Shown piece after piece: positions 18,026-26,704 of a stretch of 64,000 bases of DNA (its first letter is position 1; every line of letters starts with the position of its first letter). Position numbers and translations under genes: made by a program. This stretch comes from an uncultured Acidimicrobiales bacterium. GTDB lineage: Bacteria; Actinomycetota; Acidimicrobiia; Acidimicrobiales; SZUA-35. The stretch spans positions 62,001 to 126,000 of the forward strand of contig CALAJV010000003.1 of assembly GCA_937922805.1 (NCBI GenBank), read 5' to 3'. The notes under the pieces were generated by a model. It saw only the letters and a program-made list of their open reading frames with translations, had not been told where the DNA came from and did no database searches.

Positions 18026-19346
18026 GAATCCAAGCTTGGTCCGCAACGCAATCTACTTTCCGGAGACCAATCTGAAGGCCGAACGCATCAAACCAGTTGC
18101 AACCGCCAGGCGGCGAACGGGTATCGCTACAACGCTTTTCTTATTCGCAGCAATCACGTCATCGATCACGCTTGGCGAAAGCGGAATTTATTCCTTCATT
18201 ATTCTGGGCGACATTGTTTTGGTTTGCGTACTCGGAGCGTTGTTTGTTTCAAAGACCAAATCCGAACGGCTGTCGTTGAAAAACCTCAGAATGGGCGTCG
18301 CTGCTTTAGCTGCAGTATTCGTAGTCACAACATTGTTCGAGATAATCGACTCGAAACCTTGGTATTCGGGCACAGAGACCATTTCTAGCGTCGTGCGATA
18401 TCTTCTGTTCTTTTACGCCATCGATCAATTCACTGCCGTATTAAAGCGAACCGATGGGATTCCACGAATATCGTTGGCATTTGTCGCAACGACCTGTGTA
18501 TTGGCCAACTTCTTGCAATATCTATCTTTCGCAGGCGCTATTCCGGTCCTACCTTTTATAGAGGATCCGAGTGTTGATTGGGACCCCTTCGCTGGGCTCC
18601 CAAGGCTCTACGGTTTGTTCTCTGAACCATCTACCGCCGCAATATTCTTCACGATGATGATCTTGTTCTCAGTCGAATCAAAAAGGCGGAGTCCCGTACT
18701 GATTGTCACGTTTGCTGCATTGCTCGTCGCCACATTTGCGTTGACAGCTGGCATTTTGATTCTAGGCGTCGGCTTCGGATACCTGCTGAGCGGGCTCTCG
18801 GGGATTCGACAAGTCGTTCGTTGGATTCCAATACTTCTTTTGGTACTTGGATTTTTCGCGCTAATACCTCAGACGAGAGGTGCTTTTGAGAGCCGGATAC
18901 TGGACCGAACACTCAGCGGCGCAGACGATAACTCGACCTCTATTCGACTCGTCGATTCGTGGACGGCATCGTATCGCGTCAATCCACCACCGTTCGTTGG
19001 CGTCGGAATCGGTCAATACCCAGGCGCAATAGATCAAGCGGGAAGAGACGGTCTTCTTTCCGACGTTTCACCGGCATTGGTGAAACAGCGCTCAGGTTGG
19101 AATGTGTTTGCTTTCGCCTTGGCCGAGGGCGGGCCAACCGGAATTGCCGCCTTGGTTGGTGCAATATTCACAATCCGAAATAAGCGGATGCGATGGTTCA
19201 TGGTAGCGCTCGGGTTTACAACAGGAACTCTAGTTGGATGGCTATTTTGGTGTTGCTTCGCCCTAGCAACCTCAGTACCGGCAATTCCAAATGCGCCAAG
19301 CCGCACGCGAAGATCGCCAACTGCTGTTCAAAGCCGGACGCGCTAA
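18012..19346 (+). CDS. O-antigen-polymerase-like (Wzy) polytopic membrane protein
   Basis: The ATG at 18012 gives 444 residues with about ten hydrophobic segments and a large loop near residues 285-345 (...ESRILDRTLSG...STSIRLVDSW...VGVGIGQYP). The pattern SxRL..W followed by G.G.GQYP is typical of Wzy/O-antigen ligase family periplasmic loops. It probably polymerises lipid-linked repeat units made by this locus. The sequence looks more AT-rich than the flanks, as is common for polymerase genes. Its end overlaps the flippase gene by 56 bases. Confidence 0.72.
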   Translation: MTITRNPSLVRNAIYFPETNLKAERIKPVATARRRTGIATTLFLFAAITSSITLGESGIYSFIILGDIVLVCVLGALFVSKTKSERLSLKNLRMGVAALAAVFVVTTLFEIIDSKPWYSGTETISSVVRYLLFFYAIDQFTAVLKRTDGIPRISLAFVATTCVLANFLQYLSFAGAIPVLPFIEDPSVDWDPFAGLPRLYGLFSEPSTAAIFFTMMILFSVESKRRSPVLIVTFAALLVATFALTAGILILGVGFGYLLSGLSGIRQVVRWIPILLLVLGFFALIPQTRGAFESRILDRTLSGADDNSTSIRLVDSWTASYRVNPPPFVGVGIGQYPGAIDQAGRDGLLSDVSPALVKQRSGWNVFAFALAEGGPTGIAALVGAIFTIRNKRMRWFMVALGFTTGTLVGWLFWCCFALATSVPAIPNAPSRTRRSPTAVQSRTR

Positions 19347-20616
19347 TGTCAGCCAGTCTCTCTTGAGTCGCCTCAGCCGAATCGCTGGAGTAACTGTTGC
19401 CCTTGCCGACCAAGGAAGTCAATCAGTCGCGAGTCTGACCCTAACAATCTTGGTCGCTCGACAACTTGAATCCTCCGACTTCGGAAAGTGGGCAATCACC
19501 ATTGTTGTGCTCACTGGTGTTTGGGGTCTGGTTCGAACTATTTTGGTTGAGCCGTTCCTGATCACCCAGGCCTCAAGGCCACCTAATATGGTTAGGCAAG
19601 AGGCGCGCAAGTTGCAAACCTTTCTGATTCTAGGTTTTTCTGGCCCTGCGAGTCTCTGTCTGTCAATTGGATTCGCTTTAGATGATATTTGGCGGGATGC
19701 TTTCGTCTTCGTAGGGCTGGCGTTCATTCCGGTGGCTGTACTCGAATGCGCCCGCGCAATCGCCATTGCCAGTAGTGATCATCAAAGGACCATCCTTATC
19801 GGATGCACATGGCTACTTGCCCTCGGCGCCGGTGTACTAATGACTGGCGGCTCGCCTAGTTTCCGCGAATCGCTGATTATTGCGTGGACGGCTATCGCTA
19901 CCGCGTCGCTGTGGGGAGTTCATTCGCTCCTCACTAGCGAACGACACCGACCGCTAACCTCATCAACTGAATTCACTGATGGATTTAGCTACGACAATGT
20001 TCGCTCAATTGGATTTCCGCTTGCACCTGAATTCGGGTTGACGGTGCTTTCGACCCAGGCTCTCGTTCCTTTGATCGGAGCCGTCGGGACAGTATCAGCC
20101 GCGGCCGGTTTCCGAGGTGCGACTGCGATTAGCGGCCCCATGTCAACGCTGATCGGCGGGCTACGGCTCGGCATACTGGCTGACGCGACGCGATTCGATG
20201 GTGAAAGTACGGAAACCAATTGGTGGCGCTACTTCGTCCAAGGATGCGGGTTGCTAGGGCTTGCTTCCCTGCCGTTGGCTACTGCTCTGTGGTTAGGTAC
20301 AAAGTCCATCGGAGTCGAACTTCTCGGCCCAACCTGGCCTTTGGCAGAGCCTTTGGTATTGCCGATTCTTGGAACGTCGCTGCTTAGCATCCCACATTTG
20401 ATCGGGCTTTCGATTCTGCGAGCCCGCAAGGAAACGCAAATGCTGTTGAAAATACGGATCGCTACGACCATCGCCATTCTTGTGCCTGCTGGTTCCGGAG
20501 CTGTTGTGGCCGGCGAGCGGGGAGCCGCCTATGGTTATTTCTTCGGAATGGTGCTGTCGCTACCTCTCTGGATAACTCCTATGTGGCGGTCTCGAAGTCT
20601 TGTCTCATCGAAATAG
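19291..20616 (+). CDS. Wzx-like polysaccharide flippase (MOP superfamily)
   Basis: 441 residues with about twelve predicted membrane segments and an N-terminal ADQGSQSVASLTLTILVARQL...DFGKWAI pattern typical of the oligosaccharidyl-lipid flippase family. It would move lipid-linked units across the membrane before polymerisation. The ATG at 19291 lies inside the preceding gene; a TTG at 19362 in the same frame is a possible shorter start. It is the last plus-strand gene of the glycan locus. Confidence 0.75.
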   Translation: MRQAAREDRQLLFKAGRANVSQSLLSRLSRIAGVTVALADQGSQSVASLTLTILVARQLESSDFGKWAITIVVLTGVWGLVRTILVEPFLITQASRPPNMVRQEARKLQTFLILGFSGPASLCLSIGFALDDIWRDAFVFVGLAFIPVAVLECARAIAIASSDHQRTILIGCTWLLALGAGVLMTGGSPSFRESLIIAWTAIATASLWGVHSLLTSERHRPLTSSTEFTDGFSYDNVRSIGFPLAPEFGLTVLSTQALVPLIGAVGTVSAAAGFRGATAISGPMSTLIGGLRLGILADATRFDGESTETNWWRYFVQGCGLLGLASLPLATALWLGTKSIGVELLGPTWPLAEPLVLPILGTSLLSIPHLIGLSILRARKETQMLLKIRIATTIAILVPAGSGAVVAGERGAAYGYFFGMVLSLPLWITPMWRSRSLVSSK

Positions 20617-20643
20617 AAGACGCGTAGCGATACCGAACCAGGA

Positions 20644-21327
20644 TCAAACCGTCCAGGCTTGACCAAACGTGTTCTCAAAAGCCATTTCGGTGGGCGGGAG
20701 ACGGGTGATCGGACCGTGGCCTTTGCCGACTGGATAGCCGATCGGAACCATAGCTACGGTAGCCCAACCGTCAGGCACGTTAAGGAGCGACATCACGGCA
20801 TCTTCGCGCAGACAGTGCAGTGTTGTGATCGTGCACCCTAATCCTTCAGCGACACATGCCAGCATTAGATTTTGAACCGCGGGATACACCGACCCTCCCC
20901 CAACCATGCTGATCCGATCTAGCTTGGCGTCGGTAATGGCCATCATCTTCGGGTTAGCACAAAACACTAGGATTGCTGGTGCTTCATGCAGGTTGTCGGC
21001 CAAATAGTCGCCAGACGTTATTACCTTTTCCCACTGAGCCTGATCGTCTTCAGGCATAGCTTCTAGTCGTTTCCGGAATCCAACTAGATACTTCTCCCAC
21101 TCCGGTCGGTAGATATCAGCCAATCCTTGTTTGATGATCGGGTCAGTCGCCACGATGACACGCCACGGCTGCATATTCCCCCCGGTCGGAGCCCAGCACG
21201 CTGCTTGCAGAATTCGCTCCATAACCTCTTGGGGAATTGGATCGGGCCGCAACCGACGGACCGCCCGGAGCGTGCTCATCGCGTGGTAGAGATCAGTCGA
21301 GGCGTCTGTTGATAATGATTCGGGCAC
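20644..21327 (-). CDS. Nitroreductase-family flavin oxidoreductase
   Basis: 227 residues with the FMN-binding RAVRRLRPDPIP near the N-terminus, CWAPTGGNMQPWRVIVA, and the C-terminal half VQNLMLACVAEGLGCTITTL. These are standard for the nitroreductase family, dimeric FMN enzymes using NAD(P)H. The natural substrate is unknown. The start is GTG (ATG at residue 17 is possible). It lies 35 bases downstream of the acyl-CoA-dehydrogenase-like gene on the same strand, so the two probably form an operon; it could supply reduced flavin, which is inference. Confidence 0.85.
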   Translation of the reverse strand: MPESLSTDASTDLYHAMSTLRAVRRLRPDPIPQEVMERILQAACWAPTGGNMQPWRVIVATDPIIKQGLADIYRPEWEKYLVGFRKRLEAMPEDDQAQWEKVITSGDYLADNLHEAPAILVFCANPKMMAITDAKLDRISMVGGGSVYPAVQNLMLACVAEGLGCTITTLHCLREDAVMSLLNVPDGWATVAMVPIGYPVGKGHGPITRLPPTEMAFENTFGQAWTV

Positions 21328-21362
21328 GTTGGCCGTCCTTGCTTTAGTCCTTCGACTACGTG

Positions 21363-22532
21363 TCAGAAGAGTCCAGTGTTCGTTTCGAGACCGAAGGCGA
21401 ATCGGCCCAATGGCTCCATTGTGCGGGGAGCGATCATGCCGTGGCTTTGCGCTACCTGCGCATCGCGAAACACCCGTTGTAGCGGGTTCGATTCATAGAC
21501 TGCAGCGCCTCCGGCGGCGTGATAACACAACGTCACCGCTTCAAGGCTCCTGCGGGCGGCAGCAGTGGCCGCTAGACGAAGTTCAGCTCGAATCTCATCG
21601 GTAACATCGCGCCCATGATCGCCGTCGGCCCAAACTTGGTCGGCGGTCGCATACAAATAGCTACGAGCCTGGGCCACGTTCGCTCGGGCCAATGAGAGGT
21701 CGGCTTGGATCGCCCCTCGTTCGGCCAAACTTCTCGATGACCCGGCCGATCGTTTAGGACCAAGAAGAACCAGTTCGTCAATAGCTCGTTCGGCGAGACC
21801 GATAGTTACCGCAGCAACTCCAGCGGCCAGAGCCCCGAAGAATGGATAACGTCCCAGAGGCCCATCGAGTCGAGGGCCTTGACCGAAGATCTGGGCCCAG
21901 CGCCCTTCGGGCACGAAGGCCTTGTCGACCGAATAGTCAGTGGATGCAGTTCCTTTAAGCCCGGCAACATGCCAGGTATCGAGTAGTTCGACATCGTCAG
22001 GGTGGAAAAACACGAAAGGAACCACGCAGCCGTCGCGGGTCGCCGCTGGTTCACCGTCTTCGCCGACGATTCGAACTCCACCACCGATCCAGGTGCAGTG
22101 ACTCGTGCCTGAGCCCCAGGCCCAGCGCCCGGTAACTTCGATTCCGCCGTCGACTAGGCGGCCGGTGGCAGCAGGCATCCCGTACCCCCCGGTGCAGGCC
22201 GCCGGGTCGCCGTAGATCGTGGCCGCCCACTGCTCGGGAAGCCGGTGGGAGCACAGTGCAGTAGCGTTGGCAATCATCACGCACCAGCCGGTGGCGCCAT
22301 CGGCTCTACTCGTTCGTTCGATGGTGCCAAGCACATCAACTACGGTGGCCGCTTCCCCACCAAGGTCTTTCGCCACCCAACGGCGCAGCATGCCTGAGCC
22401 TACGAGCGCATCAACAACCTCGGCATGAAGATACCCAGCTTGTTCGGTCTCGACCGCCCGGGCATCGGCGACCCGAACAACGTCAGCCTCGGTAACAGTT
22501 CCATGTTCAATGTCTTGGCTAGGATTCGGCAT
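21363..22532 (-). CDS. Acyl-CoA dehydrogenase-fold flavoprotein (HsaA/DszC-like monooxygenase type)
   Basis: 389 residues. It has the N-terminal helical domain with GGEAATVVDVLGTIERTSRADGATGW, the beta-domain GGYGMPAATGRLVDGG and WAWGSGTSH. The C-terminal four-helix bundle ends in AGGAAVYESNPLQRVFRDAQVAQSH. The missing catalytic Glu of true dehydrogenases and the overall pattern point to flavin-dependent monooxygenases such as HsaA or p-hydroxyphenylacetate hydroxylase large subunits, which need a separate flavin reductase. The 11-bp palindrome ACTTACTAAGT (22548-22558) just upstream could be an operator. Confidence 0.78.
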   Translation of the reverse strand: MPNPSQDIEHGTVTEADVVRVADARAVETEQAGYLHAEVVDALVGSGMLRRWVAKDLGGEAATVVDVLGTIERTSRADGATGWCVMIANATALCSHRLPEQWAATIYGDPAACTGGYGMPAATGRLVDGGIEVTGRWAWGSGTSHCTWIGGGVRIVGEDGEPAATRDGCVVPFVFFHPDDVELLDTWHVAGLKGTASTDYSVDKAFVPEGRWAQIFGQGPRLDGPLGRYPFFGALAAGVAAVTIGLAERAIDELVLLGPKRSAGSSRSLAERGAIQADLSLARANVAQARSYLYATADQVWADGDHGRDVTDEIRAELRLAATAAARRSLEAVTLCYHAAGGAAVYESNPLQRVFRDAQVAQSHGMIAPRTMEPLGRFAFGLETNTGLF

Positions 22533-22679
22533 TACTTTAAAACTCTAACTTACTAAGTCAGAACTGAGCTAAACGGTACAGAATGACACATTGATCAGAT
22601 GCTATCTACCGTGACAAATAGGGATAAGTAAGCCGCCCATGGGTGTATTTGACCAGCGGCTTGGTCTTTCATCGACAAA

Positions 22680-23357
22680 CTATGTCCGACCGTAAAACGT
22701 ACCCAGAGCTGATTCGGAAAGCCTTACCCCAGCCTGGTCGTTGAATGCGAACACAACGAGCATGCGTGTGACATCTCCAACAGTGGGCGTAACTCGATGC
22801 AATGCATCGCGGCCACGAAACACTACAAGGTCACCGGGCGCAAACTCTAGCGTTTCGACAACCTCATTTCCGTCGAGGATTGAGTTAACCCGATCAAAGC
22901 CCATCTCGCCACGGTCGGCGTTGCGAACCTGGGGTACGTATTCGAAACGACCGCCAGATTTGGGGGCCTGAAGCATCATGGTTACGGCAAACGAAGAGTT
23001 ATCGAAGTGCCAACCGAGTTCTCGGCCTTCGTCAGCAAAATGAACGTTGATCGACGACAAGTCGTCGTCGTATGGATAGAGCATGTCTACCCCCAAGATG
23101 CCACACAAGAACTGACGGAACCCGAGATGTTCGTATAGTTCCCGAAGCGGTGAGTCAATGGGAATCTGGTCATCAGCAATCAGCCCTTTGCTGCTAACCA
23201 CTTGGCGATTGAATGGGTGAGTCTCATCAAGGTCTGGGTCGGATTCAGTCAGGTAGACGTTGTGGGTCTTGTCCGCGTAGAAGGCGTCCTGTTCGCGCCC
23301 ATCCCATTCAGCCACAATTTGGCTGATGACATCGGCCGGCACAAATCCAGTAAGCAC
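22680..23357 (-). CDS. ArpA/HalD-like Fe(II)/2-oxoglutarate oxygenase, N-terminus apparently frameshifted
   Basis: The catalytic core is intact: LGWHFDNSSFAVTMMLQ gives His and Asp of the facial triad and ALHRVTP the distal His, with ARG-type 2-oxoglutarate contacts after it. Because the acidic ligand is Asp (HxD), this looks like a hydroxylase rather than a BesD-type halogenase, where that residue is Gly. The open frame begins at a GTG (23357), but homologous sequence (...DSAKHPTTDLEYVAECRGRL...) continues upstream in the same frame to a TGA, while MVDLRRF from the ATG at 23458 is in another frame. The 53250-54137 protein aligns across this junction. One base is therefore missing near the AAAA run 23437-23440, by mutation or sequencing error. 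Confidence 0.75.
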   Translation of the reverse strand: MLTGFVPADVISQIVAEWDGREQDAFYADKTHNVYLTESDPDLDETHPFNRQVVSSKGLIADDQIPIDSPLRELYEHLGFRQFLCGILGVDMLYPYDDDLSSINVHFADEGRELGWHFDNSSFAVTMMLQAPKSGGRFEYVPQVRNADRGEMGFDRVNSILDGNEVVETLEFAPGDLVVFRGRDALHRVTPTVGDVTRMLVVFAFNDQAGVRLSESALGTFYGRT

Positions 23358-23591
23358 AAGCGCGCCAAATCGGTTCAGCCGACCTCGGCATTCGGCGACA
23401 TACTCAAGATCTGTAGTGGGGTGCTTTGCAGAATCGAAAACCGTCGTAGGTCAACCATAGTCCGTGGCCGAAGCGGTCTGGACTCGTAGAAACATAAACG
23501 CTGCTAAGTATGTCGTCAGCCATCAGGCATCTCCGACTCAACCCATCTTGTTGATCGACTCGACACTAGTATGAGTAGGTTGGGAGGAATA

Positions 23592-23972
23592 GTGAGCGCA
23601 GAAAACCCCCCTCTGGGAGAACAGAGTCAGAGTGTGAGCCAATCAGGGCAGCGAAACAAAACGGTTCTTGTAATCGTTTGGCTTGTTCTAACCGGTTTAT
23701 GGATCGTGCCGTCGGTGCTTTTGAACCTATACATCTTTGGTGGCATCGACTTCCCGAGCGAACGTTTTAGCTCGATCTACTACGGAGCCGGCATGTTCTT
23801 GTTGTACGGAACAGCAATTGTGCTGCCGATCACGGCACTGATCCTTGTCCGAGCTCGAGATATTGGCTATCGGCGTCTTACTACCCTGCTCGCCGTTCCG
23901 GTCTTGATTCAAGTTGTGGGTATAGCTGCATACGTGGTGTTCAGCAACCGTTATGGAACCGTTTGCTGCTAG
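23592..23972 (+). CDS. Small membrane protein, three predicted transmembrane segments
   Basis: Not recognised. The GTG at 23592 is chosen because GGAGG lies 4 bases upstream; an ATG at 23571 is in frame but has no ribosome site. A ~20-residue polar N-terminus is followed by three hydrophobic segments (VLVIVWLVLTGLWIV, FLLYGTAIVLPITALIL, LLAVPVLIQVVGIAAYVV) and a Cys-Cys end. It lies 87 bases before the DUF3592 protein gene and may be co-transcribed with it. Confidence 0.6.
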   Translation: MSAENPPLGEQSQSVSQSGQRNKTVLVIVWLVLTGLWIVPSVLLNLYIFGGIDFPSERFSSIYYGAGMFLLYGTAIVLPITALILVRARDIGYRRLTTLLAVPVLIQVVGIAAYVVFSNRYGTVCC

Positions 23973-24059
23973 TGCCAATACTGTGTCGAATGCATCGTTC
24001 GGCAAACCGTTCGAAGAACCCGAACAGTCGCAGTCTGGATAGCATCGAGCAGACAGATT

Positions 24060-24758
24060 ATGAGCTACAGAAAAGGCCACCATCGCCCAAATCGGCGCTT
24101 CCTGAACCTAGGCCTTGTGCCACTTGCAATCGGGATGGTGGGGCTTGGATTCGCTGCGCTACTAACCCAATCAGCTCGGACGTTCGCCGCTACGTCACAA
24201 TCTGCTAACGGCCAAGTAATTCAACTTGTGGACCGAGGCGATGTTGTCGCTTCAAAGGTTCGGTTCACGACCGCAGAGGGCGAACGTATCACCTTCACCA
24301 CTAAGTCAGCTTCTGACCCGCCTGCGCATGAAGCCGGAGAACGAGTAGATGTTCTGTACCAGGCGGACAATCCCAATGACGCCATTGTCGATAGTTGGGC
24401 CGAGCAATGGCTCTTCCCAACAGTTACCGGTGGCATTGGAACCGTTTTCTTTCTCGTTGGTGTGCTGATCTACCTTGGCGGCCTCAACCTGACAAGTACT
24501 CGTTCCCGAAACCGAACGACCGTCGACGCTGATGCTGATGCTGATGCTGATGCTGATGCTGATGCTGATGCTGATGCTGACGCTGACGCTGACGCTGACG
24601 CTGACGCTCTCAAGCGAGGCAAGCTAACGGCAACGCAGCGTTACCTCATCAAGCCGGCTACCGGTGAGGCTGACGATCAAGACGATTTCCCATCAGACAC
24701 GAACTACATCATCGAGCCGAATCGAATCGCTAAAGACGGCTCAAGCGACTGGCCGTAA
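24060..24758 (+). CDS. DUF3592-like two-TM protein with (Asp-Ala)14 repeat
   Basis: 232 residues. A first membrane segment (GLVPLAIGMVGLGFAALL) is followed by an extracytoplasmic beta domain with ANGQVIQLVDRG..., RFTTAEGERITFTT and VDVLYQADNPNDA, then a second segment, the standard DUF3592 layout. The cytoplasmic tail then carries fourteen consecutive Asp-Ala pairs encoded by a hexamer microsatellite, followed by a polar end. Function of the family is not established. The repeat would make a highly acidic flexible linker. Confidence 0.75.
   Translation: MSYRKGHHRPNRRFLNLGLVPLAIGMVGLGFAALLTQSARTFAATSQSANGQVIQLVDRGDVVASKVRFTTAEGERITFTTKSASDPPAHEAGERVDVLYQADNPNDAIVDSWAEQWLFPTVTGGIGTVFFLVGVLIYLGGLNLTSTRSRNRTTVDADADADADADADADADADADADADADALKRGKLTATQRYLIKPATGEADDQDDFPSDTNYIIEPNRIAKDGSSDWP
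24525..24608 (+). repeat. In-frame hexanucleotide microsatellite, 14 units of GAYGCT
   Basis: Fourteen tandem GA(T/C)GCT units. One GACGCT is followed by eight or so GATGCT units and then several GACGCT units, so the array shows internal homogenisation. Copy-number change would alter linker length without breaking the frame. Confidence 0.95.
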
Positions 24759-24864
24759 CACCAAAGCACACCTCACCGACAGAAGGTCGTTAGGTAGAAC
24801 GAAACTCTGAGCCTGCTCTGACCTGAGATTGCGTCTGATACCCGACCGCACTACGTTCGAGCCG

Positions 24865-26082
24865 ATGAGCAACCACGGGCCAAGCCAGGTCGAAGGGGTA
24901 GCCGAGAGCACCGCCGATGTTCGACCTGGCGTCGATTCGAATCGATCCTGGGTCGTTGTGTTCTCGGCGTTTCTAGCGACATTTTCTGTGTTTGGAGTTG
25001 CGTATAGTTTTGGTGAGTTCTTCGGGCCCATGGCCGACGAGTTCGGAACTGACCGATCGACAACTGCCCTATTCTTTTCGATCACCACCTTTGCCTACTT
25101 CGGACTCGGAATCATTAGCGGACGAGTCGCTGATCGAGTAGGGCCGCGAAAAGTTCTCATATTCGGAGCGGTCGTGATGGTTGTTGGACTACTCCTAACC
25201 GCCGAAGTGTCGTCGATTCAACTTGGCTACCTAACCTACGGACTAGGGGTCGGCATCGGAGTAGCGTGCTGCTACGTTCCGATGGTTGCAGCGGTTGGTG
25301 GTTGGTTCGTCGAGCGCCGGACACTTGCCTTGGGTTTGGCCGTTGCCGGAATTGGTTTCGGAACGCTTGTGTTAGTACCAGTTATCGAGCAAGTAATCGA
25401 AGTCTACGGATGGCGAAACGCCTACCGATTCTTTGCCGTCACCACCGGAATCTTGCTTGCAATCGCCGCCGTTGGGGCCCATCGCCCTCCCGGTTCGGCC
25501 GCCGCTCCCCGACCGATCCGAGAAGTTATCGGGGGGCGAAACGACTTCTGGCTTCTCTATGTTTCCTCGTTCTTCATGTCTTCATCGCTCTTTACTGCAT
25601 TTGTTTACATGGCTGACTACGTCGACACCACAGGCACGCAAGGCTCAGCGGCGCTACTTCTCGGCCTAGTTGGCTTAGCGTCGATAGTCGGTCGCCTCGG
25701 ACTCGGCGCACTGGGAGCCAAGGTCGGCATCCTGGTATTGTTCAAACTATCTTGCCTGGCGCTTGGCTTGAGCTATCTCATTTGGATCGTGGCCGGGACA
25801 AACTACGCCGTTCTCGTTCTATTCTCGTTGGTTCTCGGCGTCGCTTATGGCGGCATAATTGCGCTGTCGCCAGCAGTGGTTGCTCAGCTGTACGGAACTG
25901 CCGGGATGGGCGGTGTTCTTGGAGCTCTCTATACCGCCAATGGGTTCGGCGGTCTCATCGGTCCGCCGGTGATCGGGAGAATCATCGACACATCGGGCCA
26001 CACTGCAGCCCAAGTGGCCGCCGTTGCTGCTGGCCTTTTGGGAACTGCGCTACTTTACCGACTCAAGCCTTTGGTCAACTAG
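24865..26082 (+). CDS. Major facilitator superfamily transporter (monocarboxylate or oxalate/formate-type)
   Basis: About twelve hydrophobic segments. The loop 2-3 motif appears as GRVADRVGPRKVL, and WRNAYRFFAV and the N-terminal FSVFGVAYSFGEFFGPMADEFG match the MCT/OFA-like branch that carries monocarboxylates. The substrate is not determined. The ATG at 24865 follows a TACGTT at -13 to -8; the longer frame opens with a TTG at 24829. The stop overlaps that of the convergent DUF2867-like gene by 4 bases. Confidence 0.82.
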   Translation: MSNHGPSQVEGVAESTADVRPGVDSNRSWVVVFSAFLATFSVFGVAYSFGEFFGPMADEFGTDRSTTALFFSITTFAYFGLGIISGRVADRVGPRKVLIFGAVVMVVGLLLTAEVSSIQLGYLTYGLGVGIGVACCYVPMVAAVGGWFVERRTLALGLAVAGIGFGTLVLVPVIEQVIEVYGWRNAYRFFAVTTGILLAIAAVGAHRPPGSAAAPRPIREVIGGRNDFWLLYVSSFFMSSSLFTAFVYMADYVDTTGTQGSAALLLGLVGLASIVGRLGLGALGAKVGILVLFKLSCLALGLSYLIWIVAGTNYAVLVLFSLVLGVAYGGIIALSPAVVAQLYGTAGMGGVLGALYTANGFGGLIGPPVIGRIIDTSGHTAAQVAAVAAGLLGTALLYRLKPLVN

Positions 26083-26624
26083 ATTTGCGTCCGCTCGCCA
26101 GATTCTTCTGCAGAGGCTTCAGCCGTTGCCATCCGCCGAACCAGCAGTGGAGCGATCAGGGCATGAGGCCACCTAACCACCATCAGGTACCCAAGGCCGA
26201 CGCGATCGTTGTGATATGCCCTAGTAGTTACCTGGACCCGCTGTTCATCGGCCGGTAGCCAAACCGAGATCTCAAGACTGAATCGTTGATCTGAGCCACC
26301 CATCACTATTTCGTCATCACAGCGATCGAGCACCGTGAATGTTCCGATTTGTTCGCCCACAGCAAAATGTTGCGGCAAGGACGTTCGCTCGCTCGGTCCC
26401 GTTTCGAATCCAAGGCGAGACACGATGGCGTTACGAATCCGCAGCAGTCGACGAAGCCACCCTGGCGCTTGAGAGAAGAAGGCCCGGAGCGCCGCGTCTA
26501 CGTCGGTCAAAGCTGGGCTAGTCACCGGTTCACTGTGGCGATCGAGAATAGTTGGCGGGGGCCCATCCTTTTTGTTGTGCTTGGAGGCTGCTAAAAGCGG
26601 TGTGGTTATTGTCGATTCACCCAT
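26079..26624 (-). CDS. DUF2867-like protein under TetR-type operators
   Basis: The ATG at 26624 gives 181 residues. The domain reads DAALRAFFSQAP..., FEVLDR-like TFTVLDRCDDEIVMGGSDQRFSLEISVW and ends RWPHALIAPLLVRRM, matching DUF2867 proteins that resemble SRPBCC-type ligand-binding folds. A GTG at 26648 is in frame, but an operator copy (26633-26647) would then be coding; the ATG stands exactly 8 bases past that operator, the same spacing as for the gene at 27373. Ligand unknown. Confidence 0.75.
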   Translation of the reverse strand: MGESTITTPLLAASKHNKKDGPPPTILDRHSEPVTSPALTDVDAALRAFFSQAPGWLRRLLRIRNAIVSRLGFETGPSERTSLPQHFAVGEQIGTFTVLDRCDDEIVMGGSDQRFSLEISVWLPADEQRVQVTTRAYHNDRVGLGYLMVVRWPHALIAPLLVRRMATAEASAEESGERTQI

Positions 26625-26632
26625 AGGTCGAT

Positions 26633-26683
26633 TGTCGCATAGTGCCACTTATTTGAAAATGGGATATCTGTCACACAGTGCCA
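26633..26683. promoter_or_regulatory. Divergent promoter with two TetR-type operators 36 bp apart
   Basis: Copies TGTCGCATAGTGCCA (26633-26647) and TGTCACACAGTGCCA (26669-26683) fit the imperfect palindrome TGKCRC-N3-GYGMCA. They lie between the DUF2867-like gene and tetR. The distal copy overlaps a TGTCAC that stands 18 bases before TATCAT (26693-26698), which is 6 bases before the tetR ATG. Confidence 0.8.
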
Positions 26684-26704
26684 TAAGCGCACTATCATGA
26701 GGGC

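Noticed and set aside
22680-23357. Calling the ArpA/HalD-like protein a halogenase
   Set aside because: The facial triad keeps Asp (HFD); BesD/HalD-type halogenases replace it to make room for the halide.
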